Shown piece after piece: positions 1 to 5,504 of a stretch of DNA of 5,647 nt (the stretch's first letter is position 1; the number at the start of each line of letters is the position of its first letter). This DNA is from an uncultured Collinsella sp. GTDB lineage: Bacteria > Actinomycetota > Coriobacteriia > Coriobacteriales > Coriobacteriaceae. The notes under the pieces were generated by a model, which saw only the letters and a program-made list of their open reading frames with translations, searched no databases and was not told the origin of the DNA. The DNA is taken from positions 1 to 5,647 of the forward strand of contig URZB01000114.1 of NCBI GenBank assembly GCA_900552295.1, written 5' to 3'. A program made the position numbers and the translations under genes.

Positions 1-2
1 CG

Positions 3-143
3 CCTGCACCTGCCCCGGCACCTGCCCCTGAACCCGTACCGGCGCCCGAGGCGACGCCTGCGGAACCCGATTGGAATGCCGTTGCCACGCCGGCGGATGA
101 GCCGGGCGATAATCCTGCTGCCGAAAACAATCAAACCGAATAG
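3..143 (+). CDS. 3' end of an unidentified CDS with a Pro/Ala-rich acidic C-terminal tail (partial)
   Basis: A reading frame open from the left edge ends at TAG 141-143. The 46 visible residues begin with alternating Pro-Ala (PAPAPAPAPEPVPAPE) and continue as an acidic, Asn/Asp/Glu-rich tail ending in ENNQTE. The start and any catalytic or membrane domain lie outside the window, so the protein cannot be named. Such tails are usually disordered linkers or C-terminal extensions of surface, cell-wall or regulatory proteins. Support for it being real is the codon pattern (GCN/CCN/GAN with GC-rich third positions) and the strong intrinsic terminator that starts only 7 bases after the stop codon. 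The short ATG frame at 76-282 overlaps it in another frame and runs through that terminator, so it is not preferred. Confidence 0.75.
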   Translation, partial: PAPAPAPAPEPVPAPEATPAEPDWNAVATPADEPGDNPAAENNQTE

Positions 144-150
144 TCGGTCG

Positions 151-188
151 AGGCGCCCTGGGCAACTGAGCCCGGGGTGCCTTTTTCT
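151..188 (+). terminator. Rho-independent terminator of the left-edge gene
   Basis: Arms 151-163 (AGGCGCCCTGGGC) and 170-182 (GCCCGGGGTGCCT) pair over 13 positions, including two G-T wobbles. The loop is AACTGA and the T-run TTTTT is at 182-186. It lies 7 bases past the stop at 143, so it closes the upstream transcription unit and isolates the next gene. Confidence 0.9.
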
Positions 189-251
189 ACTGCGAAAGCA
201 AGAAAATGCCCGGGAAAACGATTGCAGCAAAATTTCTCGGAAATTGGTCAA

Positions 252-263
252 TGTTGCGCAACA
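252..263. promoter_or_regulatory. 12-bp perfect palindrome, candidate operator
   Basis: TGTTGCGCAACA is a perfect palindrome located 76-87 bases upstream of the DUF4234 start. Its right half (CAACAA, 259-264) also pairs with TTGTTG at 276-281, so TGTTG/CAACA half-sites occur three times within 30 bases. A second, weaker inverted repeat (AATTTC-TCG-GAAATT, 231-245) lies just upstream. I could not identify a convincing -35/-10 pair here. An operator is inferred from symmetry and position only. Confidence 0.35.
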
Positions 264-304
264 ACGTCGCGGCTATTGTTGAGAACATAGTCATGTAAGG
301 TTTG

Positions 305-321
305 AAGGCGTGCAACGCCTT
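305..321 (+). promoter_or_regulatory. Small leader hairpin just before the ribosome binding site
   Basis: AAGGCG (305-310) and CGCCTT (316-321) form a 6-bp stem with loop TGCAA. It ends five bases before the Shine-Dalgarno sequence AAGGAG (327-332) of the DUF4234 gene. No T-run follows, so it is not a terminator. It could stabilise the 5' end of the mRNA or affect ribosome access. Confidence 0.4.
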
Positions 322-326
322 AGGAA

Positions 327-332
327 AAGGAG
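327..332 (+). promoter_or_regulatory. Ribosome binding site of the DUF4234 gene
   Basis: AAGGAG sits six bases before ATG 339. This strong match fixes the start of the zinc-ribbon protein. Confidence 0.85.
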
Positions 333-338
333 AAGCTT

Positions 339-1013
339 ATGTTCTGTCCCACTTGTGGTTCTCCCATTTCGGATGATGCCAAATTCTGCCCCGTCTGCGG
401 TTCTGCCGTCGGTGCCGCTTCCGCTGCTCCTGCTCCGCAGCCCGCGCCGCAGCCTGCACCTCAGCCCCAGCCTGCTCCGCAGCCCACGCAGATTCAGCCC
501 ACTCCGGTTCAGGCAGTTCAGCCTCAGCCTCAGCAGCAGTACGCCGGCCAGCAGCAGTACACCGGTCAGCAGCAGTATGCTCAGCAGCCTGCACCTGCCC
601 CGATGGGCTATGCTCCGATTAAAACCGACCGTGGCGTGATCGGCTGGCTCCTGCTTTCCATCGTGACCTGCGGCATCTATTCATATTACTTCCTCTATTG
701 CCTCGCTCGCGACATCAATGTCATGTGCCAGGACGACGGCGATTCCACGCCGGGTCTGGCAGCATTTATCCTGCTGTCGTTCGTGACCTGCGGCTTCTAC
801 GCACTCTACTGGTACTACAAGATCGGCAACCGCCTGCAGGCTAATGCTCCTCGCTATGGCCTGATGTTCCAGGAGAACGGTACCACCGTTCTTATGTGGC
901 AGATCGTCGGCGCGCTGCTGTGCGGCCTTGGCTCCATCTTTGCCATGAACATCATCAAGAATACCAATGCCATGGCAACGGCTTATAACGTCCGTCTTGG
1001 CGCTCGTGCCTAA
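339..1013 (+). CDS. Zinc-ribbon DUF4234-domain membrane protein
   Basis: A 224-residue protein starting at ATG 339 behind AAGGAG. Residues 2-21 form a short zinc ribbon (FCPTCG...FCPVCG; Cys3, Cys6, Cys17, Cys20). Residues 28-90 are a Pro/Ala/Gln linker that includes three tandem QQQY units (65-82). From about residue 98 comes a DUF4234-type membrane domain with hydrophobic segments near 100-123, 139-160 and 184-205. Two helices share the motif LLSxVTCGxYxxYxxY, at 105-120 and 145-160, an internal duplication. Known of the family: zinc ribbon plus linker plus small membrane domain is common in Firmicutes and Actinobacteria, and DUF4234 has no assigned function. The zinc ribbon is expected on the cytoplasmic side. 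The DUF2752 gene follows within about 13 bases, suggesting co-transcription. The architecture is clear; the role is not. Confidence 0.92.
   Translation: MFCPTCGSPISDDAKFCPVCGSAVGAASAAPAPQPAPQPAPQPQPAPQPTQIQPTPVQAVQPQPQQQYAGQQQYTGQQQYAQQPAPAPMGYAPIKTDRGVIGWLLLSIVTCGIYSYYFLYCLARDINVMCQDDGDSTPGLAAFILLSFVTCGFYALYWYYKIGNRLQANAPRYGLMFQENGTTVLMWQIVGALLCGLGSIFAMNIIKNTNAMATAYNVRLGARA
531..584 (+). repeat. Three tandem 18-bp units in the linker of the DUF4234 protein
   Basis: Units beginning at 531, 549 and 567 each start with CAGCAGCAGTA and encode QQQYxG (the last is QQQYAQ). The units differ at synonymous sites, so this is a coding tandem repeat inside a disordered linker, not a mobile element. Slippage-driven length variation between strains would be expected. 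Confidence 0.8.
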
Positions 1014-1026
1014 CGATAAGAGCGGC

Positions 1027-1503
1027 GTGAACAGCTCCCAGGGACATAAGGGCGCGGCGGAACTCATTCGCCGCGCCCTTTCTTGCATCGGCGCGCTCTT
1101 TGTCGCCTGGCTCGCACTCTACCTGCTCGATATCGGCTGCGTGTTTCGCCTGATGACGGGCATTCCCTGTCCGGGATGTGGCATGACGAGGGCCTGGCTG
1201 GCAGCACTGCGCCTCGATTTTGCGGCGGCCTTTGCCTACCATCCGCTGTTTTGGGTGGTGCCGATTGCGTTTGTGCTCGCGTTCGTGCGCGAGGAGGTGA
1301 CGTCGAGCAAGCTAAAGCGCGGCATCGACATTGCGGTTATTGTTCTGTGCGTGCTGGTCGTTGCCGTATGGATCGTGCGCCTTATCAACCCGGCAGACGC
1401 GGGCCTGCTCTTTGGTGGCCACGCTCCCGCCGGAGTCCCCACCGATATCATCCACCTCGAAACCCCACGCTGGCTCACCATCCTTCGCTCTTACCTGTCG
1501 TGA
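1027..1503 (+). CDS. DUF2752 family membrane protein
   Basis: From GTG 1027 the product is 158 residues. The family signature IPCPGCGMTRAW (about residues 46-57; Cys48, Cys51) follows a first hydrophobic segment (about 18-43). Two more segments follow, near 70-88 and 100-120. This is a typical length for DUF2752, small membrane proteins of unknown function defined by CPGCGxTRA; the cysteine pair suggests metal or redox chemistry but this is not established. Start choice: GTG 1027 lies 13 bases after the preceding stop with weak AAGAG upstream. An in-frame ATG at 967 would overlap the DUF4234 gene by 47 bases and add a non-hydrophobic N-terminus. GTG 1006 is another option. The gene probably forms a unit with the DUF4234 gene, but a terminator-shaped hairpin (1048-1084) lies in its first codons. 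Family call firm, start uncertain. Confidence 0.85.
   Translation: MNSSQGHKGAAELIRRALSCIGALFVAWLALYLLDIGCVFRLMTGIPCPGCGMTRAWLAALRLDFAAAFAYHPLFWVVPIAFVLAFVREEVTSSKLKRGIDIAVIVLCVLVVAVWIVRLINPADAGLLFGGHAPAGVPTDIIHLETPRWLTILRSYLS
1048..1084 (+). terminator. Terminator-shaped hairpin inside the start of the DUF2752 gene
   Basis: AAGGGCGCGGCG (1048-1059) and CGCCGCGCCCTT (1069-1080) are a perfect 12-bp inverted repeat around a 9-base loop, followed by a weak T-rich run (TTTCTT, 1079-1084). It lies 34 bases after the DUF4234 stop, where that gene's terminator would be expected, yet it codes for residues 8-18 of the DUF2752 protein. It may act as a partial terminator or attenuator that lowers DUF2752 expression. 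Termination efficiency cannot be judged by eye. Confidence 0.55.
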
Positions 1504-1535
1504 CGGAGGACGCGCTAGAAAAACGGTCGACATAT

Positions 1536-1580
1536 AAGCGGGGGCGAACGTTGAGATAACGTTCGCCCCCGCTTTGCTCT
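1536..1580. terminator. Strong hairpin terminator between convergent genes
   Basis: AAGCGGGGGCGAACGTT (1536-1552) pairs perfectly with 1558-1574 (17 bp) around loop GAGAT. TTTGCTCT follows on the plus strand (1573-1580) and CTTATATG on the minus strand. It lies 32 bases after the DUF2752 stop and 35 bases beyond the 3' end of the minus-strand M20 gene, so it probably serves both genes. The T-runs are short on both sides, but the stem is exceptionally stable. Confidence 0.88.
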
Positions 1581-1609
1581 AGCCAGGTTGTTATGGGTGG
1601 GCGTGACGG

Positions 1610-3073
1610 CTACTCGCCATGCTTCTCCTCGTGGCGAGTAGCAGCCCGCGCATCGTGGATGCCCTTGATTGCGGCATGGCGGGCGGTACGGGCATCGTGC
1701 ATGGCGTCGCGGGCCTCGGCGGCCGTTGCCTTGGCAGAGCGCAGCTTGGCTGCCAGGTCGGGATTGGTCTCGGCAACCGCGGCGATCGTGGGGCCGTCGA
1801 GCTCTTCTTGCGTGGGCTCGGCCAAAAAGTCGATGGCATACTGAGCGGCTACCATGGAGCCCTTGGCGAGCACGCTCTCGTCGATCTTATAGAAGCAGGA
1901 GTGCTGGGCATAGGTGGCGCCGATCTGGGGATTGCGCGCGCCGACAAAGGCGAGCACACCTGGCACGCGACGCAGGTACTCCGAGAAGTCCTCGCCCGAA
2001 AGCGTGCCGCGGTAATGGCCCTCGCCTGCGGGGCCCAGGCACTTGAGCACAGCTTGGCGGCAGCGCTCGCTCGAGGCGGCATCGTTTTCGACCTTGTAGT
2101 TGGCGATGGTGTAGTCGGTGAGTTCGGCCTCGGCGCCTAGCGCTGCTGCGGTGTGCTCCACGATGCGGCGCATAAGCTCGGGCATCTCCTCATGCGTTTT
2201 GTCGCCATAGGTGCGCACCGTGCCGGCGAGGTACGCCGTGCCGGCGATAACGTTGCGCGCGGTGCCGCCGTGCAGCTCGCCGACGGTGATGACGGCGGGT
2301 TCGTAGGGGCTAATCTCGCGCGAGACGATGGTCTGCAGGGCGTTGACGATCTCTGCCGCAACCATAACGGCGTCGTGGCCGCGCTGGGGCATGGCGCCAT
2401 GGCACGAGGTGCCGCGGACGTCGATGCGGAACCAGTCGGTGTTTGCCATGCGTGGGCCGGGCTCGCAGCTTACGGTACCGGCGTCGACCTCGCTCCAGAT
2501 GTGCGCGGCGTAGGCGCCATCGACGCCGTCGAGCACACCCGTGCCAATCATGAGTTTGGCGCCCTGGCCGTTTTCCTCGCTGGGCTGGAATACGATGCGA
2601 ATCTCGCCGTGGATGTCATCGGTCATGTGGCGCAGAATCTGCAACGTGCCGAGCATCATGGCGATATGGCAGTCGTGACCGCAGGCGTGCATGCAGCCCT
2701 CATTGACGCTGGCGAACTCCTCGCCGGTCTGCTCAGTGACGGGCAGGGCGTCGATATCGGCGCGCAGCAGGATGCGGCGGCGCGGCGTGCCGTCCTCGCG
2801 GTAGGCATCCGGCGCGGTGCCGCGAAGCGTCGCCACCAGGCCCGTCTTGAGCGGACGCTCGTAGGGGATATTCATGGCGTCGAGCTGGTTGGCGATGTCG
2901 GAAGTCGTGCGCTCCTCGGCAAGGCTCAACTCCGGGTGCTTATGGAAGTGCCGGCGCTGCTTGATGATGTAGGGTTCAAACTCGGCGGCGATATCCTGGA
3001 TGGCCGCGGTGACGTCGTCTGCCGCGCGAACCTCGGTTGCCGCCATAATTTGCTGTGCCTTGGTCTTCGTCAT
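1610..3073 (-). CDS. M20-family (M20D-type) metal-dependent amidohydrolase with a C-terminal extension
   Basis: A 487-residue protein from ATG 3073 with AAGGAG (3084-3089) upstream. M20D hydrolases (hippurate hydrolase, N-acyl-amino-acid and peptidoglycan-peptide amidohydrolases) cut amide bonds of N-acylated amino acids with a two-metal centre. Family motifs in order: RRHFHKHPELSLAE (40-53), RADIDALP (104-111), HACGHD (129-134; Cys131 and His133 as metal ligands), QPSEEN (163-168; Glu166 base, Glu167 ligand), His191, a dimerisation lid with CHGAMPQRGHDAV (224-236), GGTARNVI (269-276), GEDFSEY (360-366) and His391. All expected metal ligands are present, so it should be active. No signal peptide is visible, so it is probably cytoplasmic. 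The usual domain ends near 418; about 70 further Ala/charged residues follow. The open frame beyond 3073 towards 3691 is antisense to the divergent gene. The substrate cannot be named. Confidence 0.95.
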   Translation of the reverse strand: MTKTKAQQIMAATEVRAADDVTAAIQDIAAEFEPYIIKQRRHFHKHPELSLAEERTTSDIANQLDAMNIPYERPLKTGLVATLRGTAPDAYREDGTPRRRILLRADIDALPVTEQTGEEFASVNEGCMHACGHDCHIAMMLGTLQILRHMTDDIHGEIRIVFQPSEENGQGAKLMIGTGVLDGVDGAYAAHIWSEVDAGTVSCEPGPRMANTDWFRIDVRGTSCHGAMPQRGHDAVMVAAEIVNALQTIVSREISPYEPAVITVGELHGGTARNVIAGTAYLAGTVRTYGDKTHEEMPELMRRIVEHTAAALGAEAELTDYTIANYKVENDAASSERCRQAVLKCLGPAGEGHYRGTLSGEDFSEYLRRVPGVLAFVGARNPQIGATYAQHSCFYKIDESVLAKGSMVAAQYAIDFLAEPTQEELDGPTIAAVAETNPDLAAKLRSAKATAAEARDAMHDARTARHAAIKGIHDARAATRHEEKHGE

Positions 3074-3083
3074 GGTCGATTTG

Positions 3084-3089
3084 CTCCTT
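3084..3089 (-). promoter_or_regulatory. Ribosome binding site of the M20 gene
   Basis: On the minus strand AAGGAG lies ten bases before the ATG at 3073. It fixes the start and rejects the 206-codon upstream extension of the open frame. Confidence 0.8.
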
Positions 3090-3124
3090 GCTGGGTTGAT
3101 CGCAAAATCGTACAGGCTTTCTCC

Positions 3125-3154
3125 AGTATGCCACCTGCCGCTAGGGCTGGTAAA
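3125..3154 (-). promoter_or_regulatory. Candidate promoter for the M20 gene
   Basis: Read on the minus strand, TTTACC (3149-3154) and CATACT (3125-3130) are separated by 18 bases and resemble -35 and -10 hexamers, with a TG one base upstream of the -10 (extended form). This would give a leader of about 45 bases. Hexamers were matched by eye only. For the divergent plus-strand gene I see only a poor match (TTGCCG, 3155-3160). Confidence 0.3.
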
Positions 3155-3241
3155 GTTGCCGTTTGCCGCTTGGGGTTTTGTTACAAGGGCGGGGGAGTAC
3201 ACTCGGGGGTGTTGAATTACCTGCCAGAGATGGGGATGCCC

Positions 3242-4879
3242 ATGCGACATATCGATCGGATTATTCGCTCCAAGAACGTCTTTACCGCGCAAGACGGCAT
3301 CGATACCGCCCGCGAGTTGGCGATCGCCATCGCGGGCGATCGCATCGTCGCTGTCGGCGCGCCCGATGACGTGATTGCCGCCGCACCTGCCGCCACGCCG
3401 GTGGTCGATTACGGCGAGCAGTTTGTCTGCCCCGGTTTCCATGACGCTCATCTGCACTTCTTCCATACCTCGGTCGGTTCCTCGCCGTATATGCTCATGG
3501 ATATGGGCACGTCCGAGGCGGCACTGGTGCAGCATGCGCTCGAGTTTTCCCAGGGCCTGCCCGACGACGCCTGGGTCGTGACCCAGGGCTGGCGCGATTA
3601 CCGCTGGGATCCGCCCGAGCATCCTACCAAGGCCTCCCTCGACGCCGCCTTCCCCGGTCGCCCCTGTGTTATGTATTCGGGCGATGGGCATACGCTGTGG
3701 CTCAACAGCCGCGCACTCGAAGCCCTCGGCGTGACGCGTGACAGCGAGCCTCCGGCGGGTGGCAGTTACGACAAAGACTCAAACGGTGAGCTTACGGGTA
3801 TTGCCCACGAGGCAGCTGCTATGCAGCTGCTGCCGCGCTGCCTGGAATGGCTGGGCGAGGACCGCATCGCGAGCGCTTACGGCGACCAGATGAAGCGTAT
3901 GGCCGAGCAAGGCATCACCTCAATCTGCGATATGTCGCTCATGCCCATGCCAGGCTGCGACTTTATTCGCGACGATGTTTACGACAGGCTGCAGGCCGCC
4001 GGCAAGCTGGGCATCCGCGCCCATCTGTTTCCCACGCTGCTGGATGACCAATCGCGCTTGGAAGAACTCCAGACCCGCTACGCAAACAACGCGCTGCTCT
4101 CGGCGCCAGGATTTAAACAGTTCTTCGACGGCGTGTCGAGCGAGCATACCGCATACCTCACTGAGCCCTATACTAACCCGCGCTTCCCGGGTGACCAGGG
4201 GCGCCTGACGGTTCCTGTCGAGCGCATGCGCAAGTTGGTTCTGGCGGCAGCCGAGCGCGGCCACACCGTGCGCATCCACGTTATCGGCGACGGTGCCATC
4301 CATGCCGCACTCGATATCTTTGAGGAGGCGGCAGAGCTCTACGGCCTGCCCCAGCACGGTCATAATACGCTTGAGCATTTGGAGAATCTGCTGCCTCAGG
4401 ACATCGATCGTCTGCGCAAGCTCAACGTCATTGCCTCGAGCCAGCCTTGCCACATCACGCTCGACCCGGGTGGCCCGGAGCGCGACCTGGGCCTGGAACG
4501 CAGCCGCATCATGTGGCCGTTTGCGACCTATAAGCAGCGCGGCATCCGCCAAGCTTTTGGTACCGACAGCCCCATCACGGCCGTTACCAGCATGAACGTG
4601 CTCTACACGGCTATTACGCGCCAAGACCCTCGCAGCCACTGGCCCGAGGGCGGCTGGCTCCCCAGCGAGCGCATCGATGCGGCAACGGCCCTGCGCAACT
4701 ACACGCTTGGTAGCGCGTACGCAGCGGGCGACGAGCAAAACCTCGGCAGCCTAGAGCCCGGCAAATACGCCGACTTGGTAGTCCTGGACCAAAACCCGCT
4801 CACCATTGACCCCCAAGAGCTGCAAGCCACCAAGGTCCAGGCCACCTACCTGGCAGGCAACTTAATCTACGAGCGCTAA
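3242..4879 (+). CDS. Amidohydro_3 / YtcJ-type metal-dependent amidohydrolase
   Basis: From ATG 3242 the product is 545 residues, the normal size for this family (YtcJ, N-substituted formamide deformylase NfdA). It hydrolyses C-N bonds on a TIM-barrel metal centre. Seen in order: an N-terminal beta-sandwich strand (IIRSKNVFTAQ, 7-17; AGDRIVAVG, 31-39), the metal motif PGFHDAHLH (64-72; His70, His72), KQFFDG (292-297), HVIGDGA (346-352), NTLEHLE (375-381; His379), FGTDSP (439-444; Asp442 as likely catalytic Asp), and the closing strand LGSLEPGKYADLVVLDQNPL (501-520). No signal peptide, so probably cytoplasmic. In-frame GTG 3209 (behind GGGGGAG), ATG 3230 and ATG 3236 are alternative starts. ATG 3242 was chosen because family N-termini begin just before the first strand. 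Upstream open frame to 2153 is antisense to the M20 gene. Substrate unknown. Confidence 0.93.
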   Translation: MRHIDRIIRSKNVFTAQDGIDTARELAIAIAGDRIVAVGAPDDVIAAAPAATPVVDYGEQFVCPGFHDAHLHFFHTSVGSSPYMLMDMGTSEAALVQHALEFSQGLPDDAWVVTQGWRDYRWDPPEHPTKASLDAAFPGRPCVMYSGDGHTLWLNSRALEALGVTRDSEPPAGGSYDKDSNGELTGIAHEAAAMQLLPRCLEWLGEDRIASAYGDQMKRMAEQGITSICDMSLMPMPGCDFIRDDVYDRLQAAGKLGIRAHLFPTLLDDQSRLEELQTRYANNALLSAPGFKQFFDGVSSEHTAYLTEPYTNPRFPGDQGRLTVPVERMRKLVLAAAERGHTVRIHVIGDGAIHAALDIFEEAAELYGLPQHGHNTLEHLENLLPQDIDRLRKLNVIASSQPCHITLDPGGPERDLGLERSRIMWPFATYKQRGIRQAFGTDSPITAVTSMNVLYTAITRQDPRSHWPEGGWLPSERIDAATALRNYTLGSAYAAGDEQNLGSLEPGKYADLVVLDQNPLTIDPQELQATKVQATYLAGNLIYER

Positions 4880-4897
4880 TATTCATGCCGTACCGTT

Positions 4898-4949
4898 AAA
4901 CGCGGCTCGGGCAGCCTATTTTGGGATGGCGCTCGGGCCGCGTTTGTTT
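4898..4949 (+). terminator. Rho-independent terminator of the YtcJ-type gene
   Basis: AAACGCGGCTCGGGC (4898-4912) pairs with GCTCGGGCCGCGTTT (4931-4945) over 15 positions with two wobbles, around an 18-base loop that may pair further. TTTGTTT follows at the base. It lies 18 bases past the TAA at 4879. Confidence 0.8.
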
Positions 4950-5059
4950 GCCGATCGGGTCCGTTAGGAGCGTTCCCGCTCTGCTTGATTTGGGCGCGGG
5001 GCGGAGGCGCAGCTGCTCCGTGCACTCAATTTGGACATCAGTAATGCCGTCTCTTGGTG

Positions 5060-5090
5060 TTTTGCATACTTTCCATTGCAGATTGCAAAA
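5060..5090. repeat. Spaced inverted repeat TTTTGCA-N17-TGCAAAA
   Basis: TTTTGCA (5060-5066) and TGCAAAA (5084-5090) are perfect 7-base arms whose centres are 24 bases apart. TTGCA also repeats directly at 5076 and 5084. The arm resembles the TGCAAAAA core at 5140 and, inverted, at 5362-5370, so the same short word occurs several times in this intergenic region. It could be a weak stem or a pair of protein-binding half-sites. Confidence 0.4.
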
Positions 5091-5135
5091 ATAGGATGGG
5101 ATGTTCTTTCTGGTCCTTATGTACCCCCGCCTGGG

Positions 5136-5373
5136 CCGTGCAAAAAACGGAGTATTCAGCAACGCAAGTTCCGCCGGTGCCGCTGCGGTTGGCTAACATT
5201 GCGGAGATCAACGTCATTTTGGGGTCCGGTGCGACGCGAGACATGTTTATTCGTCTCGACGAAGTCTGTCTGCCGACCCAAATCGCCGGTCGAAGGCGTC
5301 TTTGGGGCCAATAAGGGGTGTCCGGCGCGTATGCAGCCGTCCTGGCCTGCTGAATACGCCCAAAAATGCACGG
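5136..5373. ncRNA. Candidate structured RNA of about 238 nt with a long-range closing helix (strand unknown)
   Basis: The ends are complementary in one unbroken register (paired positions sum to 10509). CCGTGCA (5136-5142) pairs with TGCACGG (5367-5373). A 6x6 loop of AAAAAC opposite CAAAAA follows, then GG/CC, one A-G mismatch, then GTATTCAGCA (5152-5161) with TGCTGAATAC (5348-5357). Inside, CGCCGG (5172-5177) can pair with CCGGCG (5322-5327). Local hairpins occur at 5237-5258 (CGAGAC/GTCTCG) and 5277-5306 (CCCAAA...CGCC/GGCG...TTTGGG). Seen: the complementarity. Inferred: that it is an RNA. Alternatives are terminal inverted repeats of a small non-autonomous element or two inverted binding sites for a regulator. 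I do not recognise the family and see no clear promoter. Confidence 0.4.
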
Positions 5374-5394
5374 TGCTCCCCGGGGGACCCGTGC
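5368..5394. other. Stable hairpin overlapping the right end of the 238-nt element
   Basis: GCACGG (5368-5373) pairs with CCGTGC (5389-5394), and TCC (5377-5379) with GGA (5385-5387) inside. The left arm is the same sequence used by the long-range helix with 5136-5142, so the two pairings exclude each other. Confidence 0.5.
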
Positions 5395-5504
5395 GCGCGG
5401 CGAAAACCATGCCCATGTCGCCATCCGCATCGCCATTTTGCTGCACAGACTTTTCTGAATGCCGGGCCCGATAACGTTGACTCAGCTCCCGTGTGGCGCC
5501 GGAG

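Noticed and set aside
76..282. Small plus-strand ORF of 68 codons
   Set aside because: It overlaps the tail of the left-edge gene in another frame, runs through a strong terminator, and is Arg-rich without any recognisable feature.
531..584. Tandem repeat as a CRISPR-like array
   Set aside because: The 18-bp units are contiguous, lack spacers and encode an in-frame QQQYxG linker.
967..1026. ATG 967 as start of the DUF2752 gene
   Set aside because: It would overlap the DUF4234 gene by 47 bases with no ribosome binding site and adds a non-hydrophobic stretch. GTG 1027 is preferred, though not proven.
2153..3241. Long plus-strand open frame extending the YtcJ-type gene upstream by about 363 codons
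   Set aside because: It is antisense to the M20 gene, whose motifs are all intact on the minus strand. The extension has no amidohydrolase motifs, and open antisense frames are common in GC-rich DNA.
3074..3691. Upstream extension of the M20 open frame by 206 codons
   Set aside because: It is antisense to the N-terminal part of the YtcJ-type gene, and a good AAGGAG ten bases before ATG 3073 fixes the start.
3920..4738. 272-codon minus-strand ORF
   Set aside because: It is a shadow on the opposite strand of the YtcJ-type gene, with no motif of its own.
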